Positions 22,341 through 33,890 of a stretch of 64,000 nt of DNA are shown piece by piece. Source of the DNA: Lactuca virosa (lineage: Eukaryota > Streptophyta > Magnoliopsida > Asterales > Asteraceae); assembly GCA_928212115.1 (NCBI GenBank), contig CAKMRJ010005412.1:256471262-256535261 (forward strand). The letters are read 5' to 3'. The first letter of the stretch is position 1. Each line of letters begins with the position of its first letter. The notes beneath the pieces are model-generated. The model saw only the letters and a program-made list of their open reading frames with translations, was not told where the DNA came from and did not search any database. Both the position numbers and the translations under genes were made by a program.

Positions 22341-24201
22341 CTTTGACATATACACAGGACTTATCCTCACTCCTAGAGAAGTCAAACTCTTTGACCTTCT
22401 CATCAAAGCAAAGATTCCATCTGCGAGAAGCTTGCTTCGATCCATAGATTGATTTCTCAAACTTACACACTCTATTGGGGTATTTAGCATCCATAAAACC
22501 CGTTGGCTGACACATGTAAACATCTTCAGCCAACTTCCCATTATGGAAAACGGCTTTGACATCCATCTGCCAGATTTCATAATCATGAAATGCAGCTGTG
22601 GCTAACATAACCCTAATAGATTTGATCTTGGCCACTAGTGAGAAGGTCTCATCATAGTCAACCCCCCGGGTTTGAGTAAAGCCCTTCTCAACCGGTCGTG
22701 CCTTGAACGTGTGCACCTTTCCATCCATGTCTGTCTTCTTCTTGAAGATCCATTTGCACCCAACTGTCTTACGACCTGGTACATTGTCAACCAAGTTCCA
22801 AACTTGATTGCCATACATGGACTGGATCTCACTATCCATTGCCTCTTTCCATTTAGCAGACTCGGGGCCCACCATGGCTTCCTTGTAGCTAGAAGGCTCA
22901 TCCAAATTTACCAGTGTACTATCACTGATAAACGTATCACCATCCCGTAGTAATATGAAACCCATAAAACTTCGGTTCCATTCTAACTCGAGTGGAATGC
23001 CTAAGAGGTAACGACTCGTCAATTGGTTCAACAAGAATTTCTTCATCGGGTTAAGTGCTAGTGTTAGAGGTTCCTTCATCGTTTGACTCTTGAATTTCTT
23101 CAAGATCAATTATACTCCCACTGTCCTCTTTGTTTATGATTTCCCTCTCATGGAAAACTCCCCTTCGTGCTACGAAGACCACGTTCTCACTAGGTCTGTA
23201 GAACAAGTATCCAAAGGACTTATGTGGGTAGCCGATGAAAATACACCGTTCACTTCGAGGTTCAAGCTTGTCATGAGTCTCTCATCTAACAAAAGCTTCA
23301 CAACCCAAACCTTGATATGTGCCAACGAGGGAACCTTCCCTGTCCACATCTCGTGAGGAGTTTTGGCAACCTTCTTTGTCGGGACTAGATTAAGGATATA
23401 GGCGGCAGTCTTTAAGGCATACCCCCACAACAATATCAGAAGTGAAGCTCGACTCATCATGGAACGAACCATGTCCAACAAGGTTTGATTACGCCTCTCA
23501 GCCACACCATTAAGTTGTGGTGTCCTAGGAGGTGTCAGTTGTGAAACAATTCCATATTCCTTGAGGTAGTCATGGAACTCGATACTAAGATACTCACCAC
23601 CTCTATCAGATCTGAGCATCTTGATCTCCCTGCCCAATTGATTCTCAACTTCATGTTTGAACTCTTTGAACTTTTCAAAGGTTTCTGACTTATGCTTGAT
23701 TAAGTAAATATATCCATATCTGCTATAATCATCGGTAAAAGTCACATAAAATCGATTTGCATCCCTTGTGGTGGATCTGAAGGGCCCACACACATCGGTG
23801 TGTATGAGATCCAACAATCCCTCACCTCTTTCACATGAACCTGTGAAAGGTGATTTAGTCATCTTTCCAAGCAAACAAGACTCGCATGTATCATTCGAAC
23901 TTAGGTCAAATGATTCCAACACTCCATCCTTTTGGATTTGGGCAATGTGCTTCTTGTTGACATGTCCAAGACGACAATGCCACAAGCATGCTTTGTCTAA
24001 ACCATTAGACGAATCAATGTGCAACACACTATTTCCTAAATTGTCTACAACCATCACAGTTTCATATACACCATCACAAGGCAATGCTTCAAAATAAAAC
24101 ACACAATTATAATAAGCATTTATAGATCCATTCTTATTATTAAAAGAATATCTAAAACCTTGTCTGTACAAACCATGAAAAGAAATAATATTCCTCATCA
24201 T
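22341..24201 (-). pseudogene. copia-3 integrase and truncated reverse transcriptase
   Basis: A 343-codon frame (23170-24201) holds GAG-pre-integrase (LWHCRLGHVNKKHI) and the complete integrase core with IHTDVCGPF, LRSDRGGEYLSIEF and PQLNGVAERRNQTLLD, the expected D, D and E. A second frame (22309-23109) has the reverse transcriptase N-terminal half (GCKWIFKKKTDMDGK, VDYDETFSLVAKIKSIR, WQMDVKAVFHNG) and ends at SCVYVKV, just before the YVDD box, where Athila has inserted. One frameshift separates the two frames. Confidence 0.88.
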
Positions 24202-24247
24202 TTCTGACGAGTAGCAACAATTATTTAAGTTTAAACAAAATCCACTA

Positions 24248-24367
24248 CTAAGCTTTAAGGGAGCTTTCTTCTTTAGCGAATGTGACCCTCACACAAATGT
24301 TCAAGAGCGAGAAAGAGTTTGAGTTGTTGTTGTTGGATGAGCCAGAAGCGTTGTTTGAGGTAGACAT
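24248..24367 (-). pseudogene. copia-3 gag remnant
   Basis: The frame starts MSTSNNASGSSNNNNSNSFS and after about 30 residues reads ICVRVTF, the counterpart of the copia-1 Gag start, then ends. The rest of Gag, the zinc knuckle and the protease are missing before the integrase frame at 24201. An internal deletion explains this. Confidence 0.65.
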
Positions 24368-25665
24368 CTGAAAAAGAAGAAGAATAAGTTTTAGATTAGA
24401 TAGAAAATCCTTAATATAACACCCAAAATGAAATATTAAGGTTAGGACCCTACACAATAATTTACAATTCAGAAAAGGGATGCCGTAATTCAACTGTAAA
24501 TTATTTGAAGGTAGGTAAATGACGATTTACCAATTCCACCATGAAAACGAAATTCTAAATGAATTAGGTTTTGAATGAAATGAAATTCCTAGATCTTTCG
24601 AGATTCATTTAACTATTCAATGGCATGTTTAATCTCGATTATGCCCTTCAAATTTGTGACTGGGATACCGAGGATCACAAACAAGGTGTGAATAACCATG
24701 CAAATTAGCTTGGTACTATCGATGTCATTTCCCACCTAATCAATGTGTCGGTTAACCACACACGCTTCATTAATCAATGATAATTTACGAGCTACCCATT
24801 GCCACCCTTTGTTAGTCAAAGTTAGTGTGTCGGTTAACCACACACGCTCCACTAACAACTTGACAAAGTGAAATGTGCAATTTATGGATTAGCATCAAAT
24901 TCATATTTTCCTAAAGTAACTAAGATTGGGGACTTATAAAAACATTTAGTTACTTTATATTTATCATTTTACTTATTAATGAGAGATTATTTTCCTATCC
25001 TACTCGTTCGGCTAACGACCATCCACTAGTCAAGAGTGCGGTGGGTGAGAATGGATACCCAATGCCGGTCATTTTATAGGCCGCTTCCTTGAACGCCCCT
25101 TATAGACCAGCTTCGTGAACGATGCCTACTAACGGTAAGACTGACATTTTCCTATACATATATATAAATTAAAATTTTAATTTTATAATAGTATAAGGGT
25201 GTATTTTAAAATTTTAAAATACTAGGGTTCTAGAATTTAAGATTTCAAAATTAAACTTTTAATTAAATTTTAAATTCCGAAACCAAAGGGGTATTTTTAA
25301 AATTTTTCAAAAATACTAGATCAAATTTTAAATAATTAAAATTAATCAAATAATTTTTCTTTATCTTAAAATTTGACAAAATCTCTTAATTTGATAAGGA
25401 TATAAATTTACTTTTCCAGAAAATTCTATTTTAGACATTTAAAACGAATTTGGAAATTATCCTAATCAAATAAAGATATCAAAAAACGAAAAATCAGGGA
25501 TCTGACAGCCCGACTCGTCGAGTTATTTAAATGAACTCGTCGAGTAGGCTCAACTCGTCGAGTCCCATGTGGAACTCGTCGATTCTGATGATCAGATTGA
25601 CGAATCGGTTCCCTCCTCCTTTGGACAATTCACATATGCATCAAATTCAACTAAAAAACATCCTA
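24368..25665 (-). other. copia-3 leader with conserved motifs and palindromes
   Basis: It has the same landmarks as the copia-1 leader: two GGTTAACCACACACGCT motifs (about 24748-24850), GCGGTGGGTGAGA (about 25038-25050) and the CTTCGTGAACGA segment. Close to the primer site four copies of ACTCGTCGAGT or one-end variants lie within 80 bases (about 25511-25582). No protein is visible. Confidence 0.75.
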
Positions 25666-25678
25666 GGCTCTAATACCA
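25666..25678 (-). other. copia-3 primer binding site
   Basis: On the minus strand this reads TGGTATTAGAGCC, one base from the initiator Met-tRNA complement. It adjoins the LTR that starts at 25680. Confidence 0.85.
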
Positions 25679-25679
25679 C

Positions 25680-26507
25680 TGATGAGTTATGAGCATAACT
25701 ACATCCTATGTGATCATTCAACCCTAATTACTTTGGATCTAATTTTTTCACTAGTTGAACATGCAATTGAATACCAAAGCAATAAACCCTAGATCTAGCA
25801 TACAATTTTTGAAAATCATATAACAAAAGGGTTTTGATGATTACCTTGCTTGTTATGTAGTAATAACAAGAACTCCTTGTAGATCCTTGACTCTTGAAAG
25901 CTTAGTGCCTCAAATGTTGCACCTCTAATGGCTCACAAACACCACTAGCAAAAGGATGAGAGGAGAGATGATGGAAGCACTTAGAATTTCGGCTAGGGTT
26001 CTCTGGATGTAAGCATTGGCCAAAAATCCTAAGCCTATGGGGTCTTTATATAGTTGAGGGCTGCTAGGGTTTCTGTAAGAAACGTTAATTTCCTGCTTAA
26101 GGCTTAAGCATCCCATGGACCTCCTACTAAGAAGCCTTGGACGAAATCTATAGGGCCTCCCTATAGATTTTCGTCCACTCCATTCTAAGTAGTCCACCAA
26201 CCCAGTTTTACAACTATCAATGATTTGCAAAACATCCACTGCTCTTTTAATCAGTTCCTTTAATCCCAAAATTAATTCCAAATTAATTCCAAATTAAATA
26301 CTAATTAAATAACATGATTTATAATTAACATATGATTTTCATAATACATTAACAAATCAATTTATTATTTCAAATAATAAATTCAACCTGTTTCTCCAAA
26401 AGTCATCCTGTCAGGTTGCTAAGGTGAAGGCAACCCAAAATGACCATGCTACTATCAAATAAAGTACATATCAATTATAGTTATGGGCTTAGACACCTAA
26501 TCCAACA
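25680..26507 (-). repeat. copia-3 5' LTR
   Basis: This 828-bp LTR is diverged from the copia-1 LTR but shares the ends TGTTGGATTAGGTGTC and CATAACTCATCA on the minus strand. Beyond 26507 the sequence is AT-rich host or unassigned DNA. The partner LTR is outside the window. Confidence 0.85.
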
Positions 26508-27256
26508 GAAAATATATGACGTTACAAGTATTGAAAAAGTTTTGAAAATTTTGACTTTGAAAAAGCACTCTGAAATATTTTTTTTCAAAATTTCATTTTT
26601 TTTTTGTTTGAACAAACTATTAAAAAATCTATTATGGATGCTCTTATAGTAATCAACTATGAGATTTTATTAAAGTTTTTTCATTTGAAAAACAATGAAA
26701 AAACCTTTTTCTTAGTTGAGACATTTTTTAATAAATAATTTCACCAAGCTTGTAAATTAAATTTTTGTAAAAATAAAAGCTTTTTCAAATATGATGGTGG
26801 GTCTAGAATAAATTATCAACTAATTGTTAAAAGGAAAGTTATTCGTACACAATAAATTTTTCTATATACATAATAGATTGTGTTTTATAGAATTATACAA
26901 TACAACATTTTAAAGCACAAATTGTTGTTTATGGAGAAAAATTGTTGTGAACAAATCAACCCTATTGTTAAATAGATAAATTATATAAAAAATTATTAGT
27001 TTAATAATTAAGTTGTTGAAACCAAGGTTGTCAAGATCGGTGGATCCCATATATGAACGTTTTCCACTTTGCGAGATTGTGATCTTTAGATCGAATCGGG
27101 ATCGTAAGATCCTACCAAAAAGAATTTAAAATAAAAAAATATATTTTCATCTGTCAGTAAACCATTATGTTAAAAATAAATAGCTTAAAACATCATTTCC
27201 AATACATCACTTAAAATTGAAAATACAAATAGTGGTTTTCTAATGTCCATTTCGAT
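26508..27256. other. AT-rich intergenic DNA
   Basis: No gene is seen. A short segment near 27020-27120 ('aaggttgtcaagatcgg...atcgggatcgtaagatc') resembles one at 38868-39010, suggesting an old dispersed repeat fragment. The stretch otherwise consists of AT-rich unassigned sequence. Confidence 0.5.
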
Positions 27257-28975
27257 TGTAACACCCGTTCCAGGTATCATCTAATTTTTCCAAGTTTTAG
27301 GGTTTTGTGCTAGGACTCGACGAGTTGGGGAGCTCCAACTCATCGAGTAGAGGTCATTTATGAAGACGCGGGACTTGGATCCTACTCGACGATTCGGAAG
27401 GCCCCGACTCGACGAGTAGGCGCTGTAAAGGAAAAACCCTAATTTTTAGGATTTGCACCCTATTTAAAGGACTTAATCTGCCTCTTGTGGCCTCCCTTAC
27501 CACTTCATTACCCAGAGGAGAAACCCTAGTTGTTCTTTGTTGCTTCCTTGTGCTTGAGAGGCTAAGAGAGTGCTTTTGGTGCATCTTGTTGAAGAAGTTT
27601 GAAGGTTGAGAAGCTTGGATCGGGAAGAAGCTTGTAGATCCAACATCTACATCGTTTGGGCTTCAATTTAAAGGTAACAAGTTGTTACCTTGGTCATTCT
27701 AGCATTATATCCCCTTTTTCTTAGGTTTAAGGTCATTTTTAGTATATTTGTGGATCATTTTGGGTATTGGGCATGATCTGAAGTTGTAACTTCAGATCTG
27801 GACTCCTCTAAGTCCTTAGAGTTATAAAGTCACTGAATTTATCAAGCATTGGTCTGAACATAAAAAGGACTGAAGGGACTCATCGAGTTCCTTAGCCAAC
27901 TCGACGAGTCGGGTAGGGTTTACCCGTTTTCGAGATTCTGAGTGAGTTCAGTGAAGGATTAGAGTTTTTGGTCTGCATGAGTTTTCGGTCTTCTAGACAT
28001 TGAAGGAACTCGACGAGTCACTCAGGTGACTCGGTGAGTTGGCTCGGGATTTCGGTTGTATGGACTTTGAAGGAACTCGACGAGTTGTTGGATGCACTCG
28101 ACGAGTTGAGGTCAACATGGACTGTTGACCTTAACTGTTGACCCTGACTTTGACCAGGGTTGACTTTGAGGGCATTTATGGTATTTCGGGATTTTGACAA
28201 GTTAACCACATGATGATTATAAGCAGTTGAGTTGGAGCAGTGCGTGGGACTTATCTGATCTTATCTTATCAGTTCAGCATTCACGAGAGGTGAGTTTTCT
28301 CACCATACCAATGGGTCTAAGGCACCAAGGCGGACCCATTATATGATATGTGGATTGTCGATTTATTATAAGTTATGTTAGTATGACATTTGCATGGAAG
28401 ACCCCGGGGGGTTCCCGTGGCAGTAGATTGATACCATGTGGGGGTTCCCATGACATTTAGTGTAAGACCTTAGAGGGTTTCCATGGCATCCTAGTATATT
28501 TGCATGTTTAGTTTGTATGATATTCGCTTGGTAGGGAAGCCATGTGGGGGTTCCCATGGCAGTTAGTGAAGACCACGTGGGGGTTCCAGTGGCACTAGGT
28601 GTAAGACCTTGGAGGGTTTTCATGGCTTCCTTATATGTTTGTATGCATGGCTTATGTGGTTATGTAGCTTTCATAGATAATATGATTATGTGATTATGTG
28701 GATTGTGTGTGGTATGCTCTGGGGAACTCACTAAGCATTAGCTTACAGTTTGTGGATTTGTTTCAGGTACATCTGAGCCTAAGGGCAAGGGCAAGGTCTG
28801 ATGGCGCGGCATGCACTCTCACCAGCGTTTTTCTTTTTGGGACACTCTGATGATTGAAATAAGTTTGTTGATGTATGAATTTGAAAACAATTGTTCTGGA
28901 GATTTTATGGAAAATTGGAAATGTTTTGATAGATATAAAAGTAAAAAATTTCTTTTGAAAATTTGGGTCGTTACA
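27257..28975 (+). mobile_element. Solo LTR 1 (Tekay-like gypsy)
   Basis: This 1719-bp LTR runs from TGTAACACCCG to GGGTCGTTACA. A perfect 5-bp duplication TCGAT flanks it at 27252-27256 and 28976-28980. No internal element sequence adjoins it, so it is a solo LTR left by recombination between two LTRs. It contains a TATTTAAA box (27461-27468), about ten ACTCGACGAGT palindromes or variants (27315-28106), a TTGAC cluster (28111-28165) and a minisatellite. Confidence 0.93.
28385..28640 (+). repeat. Minisatellite in solo LTR 1
   Basis: Imperfect units built around 'gaccatgtgggggttcccatggca' type segments (about 30-60 bp) are present in at least four copies. It lies between GAG|GTGAGTTTTC (28290) and TTTCAG|GTAC (28766). 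Confidence 0.75.
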
Positions 28976-28980
28976 TCGAT

Positions 28981-29332
28981 TTACTTAGTTATTTCAAGAC
29001 AAAGTTTTTTTAAAAAAAAAATAAAAAATAAATGGTTACGCTATTACAATCGACCCTACCATCTTATGGTCAATATCATGATTTTAACAATATTGGATGT
29101 AATGACTGAGTTATTATAAAGAGTTTTTAAGCTTTTAACTTGATAAATAGGTGTTTATATATTATGAAAAAATCTTAACAAAATAAGTTTTATGTTATGT
29201 TTGACGTACTACTTGATAGCTAAAAAAATTAGTTGATAAAAAAATTAAATTTGGTAAAAACTAACTGATAAGCTAGCTGAAAGATATAAAATAACATAAA
29301 AATGACATTTAGGATAATGGGTTTTTTATAAC
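28981..29332. other. Intergenic DNA between two solo LTRs
   Basis: This is AT-rich sequence with no gene, RNA or clear repeat. Confidence 0.5.
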
Positions 29333-29337
29333 CAATT

Positions 29338-31029
29338 TGTAACAACTGATTCGCGGTATGTAATTTTCACTTATTAAAAATAAGACTTATGGTTGCCATA
29401 ACATAGTGAAAAGGTTACCACGACGTGGCAACCTTGCATGAATGCGCGTCCATTTAAGATCCCACGACGTGACAAGATACTTGTCACGACATGGGGGCAG
29501 CTGATGAGCAAAACCTTAATTTTCGGGCTTAGGTCCTATTTAAAGAAAGTGATGGCTAGAGTTTCCTCCATCCTCAGCCTCCATCACCTCCTAAATATAC
29601 CCTTGAGCAAACCCTATCCTCCTTTAAGCTTTTGCAACTCATTTTGCAAGTTTTGGTGTTCTTGAAGGAAGAAGAAAGGAGTTTGGTGCATAGATGCAAC
29701 AAGTAATCCATCCTCATCCCTAGATTGCATCTTCTGGACTTCTTGTAAGTCCTCGATCTTTCATCTTTTTAATGCTCTATTCTTAGATCTAGGTTTTATA
29801 TCATGTTTTGCTTCATAAGTGAAGTTGGAATGGTTATAAGAGATAAAGTTTGCAATTTTGTGGCTCTTCATTGTCCTTAGAGCAATATACCTTATGGATC
29901 TAGAATTTGAGGGAGTGTTGAGAGTTTTGCATGAAAATGGATCATCTTCTTTACCTTTTGACCTAGAAAAACAGGAAGACATTCATGAATCATGCATGTC
30001 TATAAAGATTGGATTTTTATGGACCATTAGGGTCCCTAAAAGCACTTTGGAGAGTATGGGTTAAAGGCTTAATGGATTAAGGACAAAATCCATTAAGCTG
30101 TCCATGCATATAATCCACGACGTGACGGGTTGGCTGTCACGACGTGAGGAATGAAGGGAGTCGCGACTGTTTTGGACGGACTCTCCCACGACTTGGTGGA
30201 ATGTTTACCACGACATGGCGATGGATTTGTACACAACCGAGTTGGACCGTGACTGAATTCTGATCGGTACTGAATCCATAGGCCACGACCTGACCTTGGA
30301 AAGGCCACGACGTGAAGATCAACACACCGTTGACTTTGACCTGGTTGACTTTTGGTCAAATTTCTAATTTTAGAGCGTGATCTAAGGTTTGACCTTGGGT
30401 GTTTCGATAAGTGGGTTGTAGCACCTGTTTCATGACTCCCCGAGCTATGTTTGCTTGACTGCGAGTGTGAGGCGAGTCTTCTCATTATACTATGTAGGAT
30501 GCTAGTTGTCTTTTTGATACTTTAAAAGAAAGACCATGGGGGTAGCATATGACAATTGCATGGAATACCATGGGGGTAGCATATGGCAGTTGCATGGAAG
30601 ACCATAGGGGTAGCCCATGACAATTCTATGAAAGACCATGGGGGTAGCCCATGACACTTGTATGCAAGAACGAGATTTGGTCATCGACATTGCAAGGAAA
30701 GACCATGGGGGTAGCCCATGTCATTTCAGGGAAAGACCTTGGGGGTAGCCCATGGAAAATATATGTATGATATGTAGTATTTTGGTGAACTCACTAAACT
30801 TTGTGCTTACGGTTTATGTTTCAAATATTTCAGGTACTTCTAGTTTCAAAGAGAAGGGCCCGACATGATTACATCGTATCCATTGGAGATTCTGCACTTA
30901 TGATTTTTTTTATCACTCTGATATTATTTTGATAGTCTTTTGATACTTCGACTATCTTTTGAAAGTAATGAATGAATGATTTGAGTGTTTTAAAAACAAA
31001 ATTTTACTTAGTATTTTTAGGATGTTACA
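29338..31029 (+). mobile_element. Solo LTR 2 (gypsy)
   Basis: This 1692-bp LTR runs from TGTAACAACTG to GGATGTTACA, with a perfect 5-bp duplication CAATT at 29333-29337 and 31030-31034. It has a TATTTAAA box (29537-29544), CACGACGTG palindromes on both sides of it (about 29419-29490 and 30117-30315), TTGAC repeats near 30329-30360 and a minisatellite. It ends about 870 bp upstream of the gibberellin oxidase TATA box. Confidence 0.93.
30523..30760 (+). repeat. Minisatellite in solo LTR 2
   Basis: Imperfect units of 'gaccatgggggtagcccatg' with spacers of 15-40 bases, about six copies. Each unit contains the self-complementary pair CATGGG/CCCATG, so RNA of this array could form small hairpins. 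Confidence 0.75.
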
Positions 31030-31034
31030 CAATT

Positions 31035-31307
31035 TAAGGGTATATTTAACATATTTTAAAAAAACATAAAAGTATAGCTTATTAGTAATATAACTTATTA
31101 AGTTATTTGAAGCTAGCTTATAAGTTACTTTATAATGTATGATAAACTATTTTTTATGGTTTTACCAAATACTAAATTACAATACTTTAATTTATTTTTG
31201 TCAAACATAGCTGACATGGTTTTTTAAAAGGTAGCTTATAAGTTATTTTTTAACTTGAGGAAATTAACTATCTTTTAAGTTGTGCATTTTTATGTAATTG
31301 AGATTTT
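31035..31307. other. Intergenic DNA upstream of gibberellin oxidase gene
   Basis: This is AT-rich sequence without recognised coding or regulatory elements. Confidence 0.4.
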
Positions 31308-31550
31308 CTAATATGTGCCCTAAGGATACATAAAAGAAACATTAATTGATGTATTAATTATAAGAAATATTATAATAATTAAATGTGATAAATATTAATT
31401 ATAAATAATATTCTTTATAATTAATATATTTTACATTTAGTTATGGTAATATTACATATAATTAATGTTTATCACATTTAATTATGGTAATATTTCTTAT
31501 AACTAACACTTCAACTAATGTTTCATATATGTGTCATTAGGACGCATAGT
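31308..31550. mobile_element. Foldback MITE in the gene's upstream region
   Basis: Two arms of about 95 bp (31308-31405 and 31453-31550) are inverted copies with roughly 85 percent match. Both contain AAACATTA, ATTATAAGAAATATTA and AATTAAATGTGATAAA. The spacer is about 47 bp and AT-rich. The ends (CTAATATGTGCCCTAAG against ACTATGCGTCCTAATG) are imperfect, so superfamily and target duplication are uncertain. It lies about 350 bp upstream of the predicted TATA box. Confidence 0.7.
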
Positions 31551-31897
31551 AAAAAATTCTTATGTAATTTTATATATTTCAAAAGTTTTCAACTATTTGT
31601 GTCGAATATATAAATAAAATTTCTAACTTTCTTCGAATAGCTTCCAACTTCCGAGTATCAATACACCCTTTGTCTAATCAATTGGATTGGATTCATGAAA
31701 TTTACCATATCTAATATCATTATTATATTAAATTATCGTCCATTTTGTTATCATCAAATATTAAATACTAAACCTAAAAATACACAATCTTTTAGATTTA
31801 TATCCAAATAAATACAAATATATATACGTACACACGCCCGATAAATTTACATCACTGTCCTATAGGTCTGCCACTCTCTTCCCCATGCCAACATCTA

Positions 31898-31905
31898 TTA
31901 TATAG
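31898..31905 (+). promoter_or_regulatory. Predicted TATA box of gibberellin 2-oxidase
   Basis: TTATATAG lies in an otherwise C-rich context about 200 bp before the start codon. A CT-rich 5' untranslated region (about 31930-32104) follows, as is common in plant genes. The transcription start was not determined. Confidence 0.6.
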
Positions 31906-32104
31906 ACACCCTCCCCAGCTCCCTCCCATTCCTTCTCTGATTCTCTCATATACATACACAATTACACACATTCACACATCATTCGTCATCCATCAAACCC
32001 TAAATATATCTATTTCCTCTCTTCATCTTTCAATAATTTTAACAAATCAAATATATTTCAGTTTCTCTCGGGAGGCATATTACTTAGACAGAGATTACAG
32101 AAAA

Positions 32105-33833
32105 ATGGTGGTGGCAACTCAAATGAGCCCAATACGGGTCGAAAAGATCCGAGAGATAAAGATACCAACAATTGATCTTTCGGGAAAAGAATCACAAGTA
32201 TCAAAGCTCATTGTAGAAGCTTGTGAAGAATATGGTTTCTTTAAGGTCATCAACCATGGTGTCCCTCATCACATTATACAAACTATGGAAGATGAAAGCT
32301 TTGACTTCTTCCGTAAACCCTTATCCGAAAAACAACGGGTCGGGTTGACCAAACCTTTTGGATACGGAAACAAGAACATTGGACTTAGTGGCGACACGGG
32401 CGAGCTTGAGTATCTTCTTCTGCAAACCAATCAAAACGCTATTGATCACACTTCAAGGCTCGTCTCCAATTCCCCATCAAAATTTAGGTATTAATTCTTT
32501 CAAATTCCTATTCGTTTATATCATCAATTTCCCTACTGCATGAAGGGAATTTCTACGATCGTATGTCATAAACAGGACCCACAAGGTAAAATATGATTTC
32601 TGGTTTGACGAAATTTCGTAATTATTTTTCCTTTATAACATTTGATTTGATGAGTATTACAAGTTTATAAGTTATAACAGCAATCTTTTATTTGTATATC
32701 TGTTGAATATTTATCTAAATTAGGGTTATTTTGCTGCTATAAATGTGACATCTACATGTTAGTTTAAAGAAAATGCATGTACTGTTTTTACTTTTTCATT
32801 TTTATCGTACGATAGTGTGTAAATAATTATGAGGGTTATTATTTATATATTTATGTAATATATATACTTGCTTTTATGATTTATTTTAAATATGTAATGC
32901 GTGGATTTGTTATCATTTTATATAGTTATGTTTTTATTTTTATTTAAAAATACCAATTTGTGCATGCATAAATCGTTAAAAACGATTATGCTACATTATA
33001 TTGTTAAAACTTAGATAATAAACTATACTATGTCTATGAATATTGATTAAAATAATTATTATTTATAAAAAAAGATATAAACTGATTGCACAAGTTAGTT
33101 ATTAATCAAATTTAGTAATATGCTTTATTATGGGGAAATGGCCACTTGAACAAAAAATATTCATTCTTTTTTGAATTTTAAAACCACTACTTTCTAAATA
33201 AAGTGATAATAAGCATTATCTATGTTGTAAATTATTGGTAGTTTAATATTGTACATATATACACACAACTTTTATATCAAATCTAAAACAATAATTATCA
33301 AAAATAATTTCCATACGAAAGAAGTAATTACGCACTTTGCATGGAGGATACACTTAAAAATTTCATTTTATCATTTTCTAATATAATTATTATTATTTGC
33401 ATATTTAAAAATATTTGTCAAAAACAATAAAGAAAGTCTTATATAAAAACAAAGTATATTATTAATAATTCTTGACATTCAAAATCCAGTGTATATAATT
33501 TGAATTGATTAGATACCAACTATTTCAATAAATAAGCTATTCAACTAAAGAGAAAACGTTTTCAAATAAAAAAGTTCTTAATAATTCAAAAAGCTATTAG
33601 AAGAGTTTTGGTGAGTCTTATAGATTTTTAATCAATTAAATAAGCAACGTATACAAATAATAACACAATAATAAATAAAAATAGGTGGTATGTAAATAAA
33701 TTGAAAAAAACTCTCTTCTTATAGAGATAAAATTAACCTTTTTATTTCATTTTTTTTAAAGTTCGATCAGAAAACTTTTTTCTTATGAATGTTCTATGTT
33801 TAGCATACCTAAATTCTCTCTCTCTCTCTCTAA

Positions 33834-33890
<57 letters not shown>

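Larger units (their letters stand above)
22341..26507 (-). mobile_element. copia-3: Ty1/copia element, 5' two thirds
   Basis: The order on the minus strand is 5' LTR (25680-26507), primer site, leader, gag remnant, integrase and the first part of reverse transcriptase. The element then stops at 22341, where the Athila LTR starts. The 3' end is beyond the left edge. It belongs to the same broad family as copia-1 but is clearly diverged and lacks most of gag. Confidence 0.87.

Noticed and set aside
30523..30760. Regularly spaced repeats suggesting a CRISPR array
   Set aside because: Units and spacers are imperfect and variable in length, the array is inside an eukaryotic LTR, and no cas genes are present.
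32358..32543. Second frame overlapping GA2ox exon 1
   Set aside because: It is a shadow of the real exon and runs into the intron.
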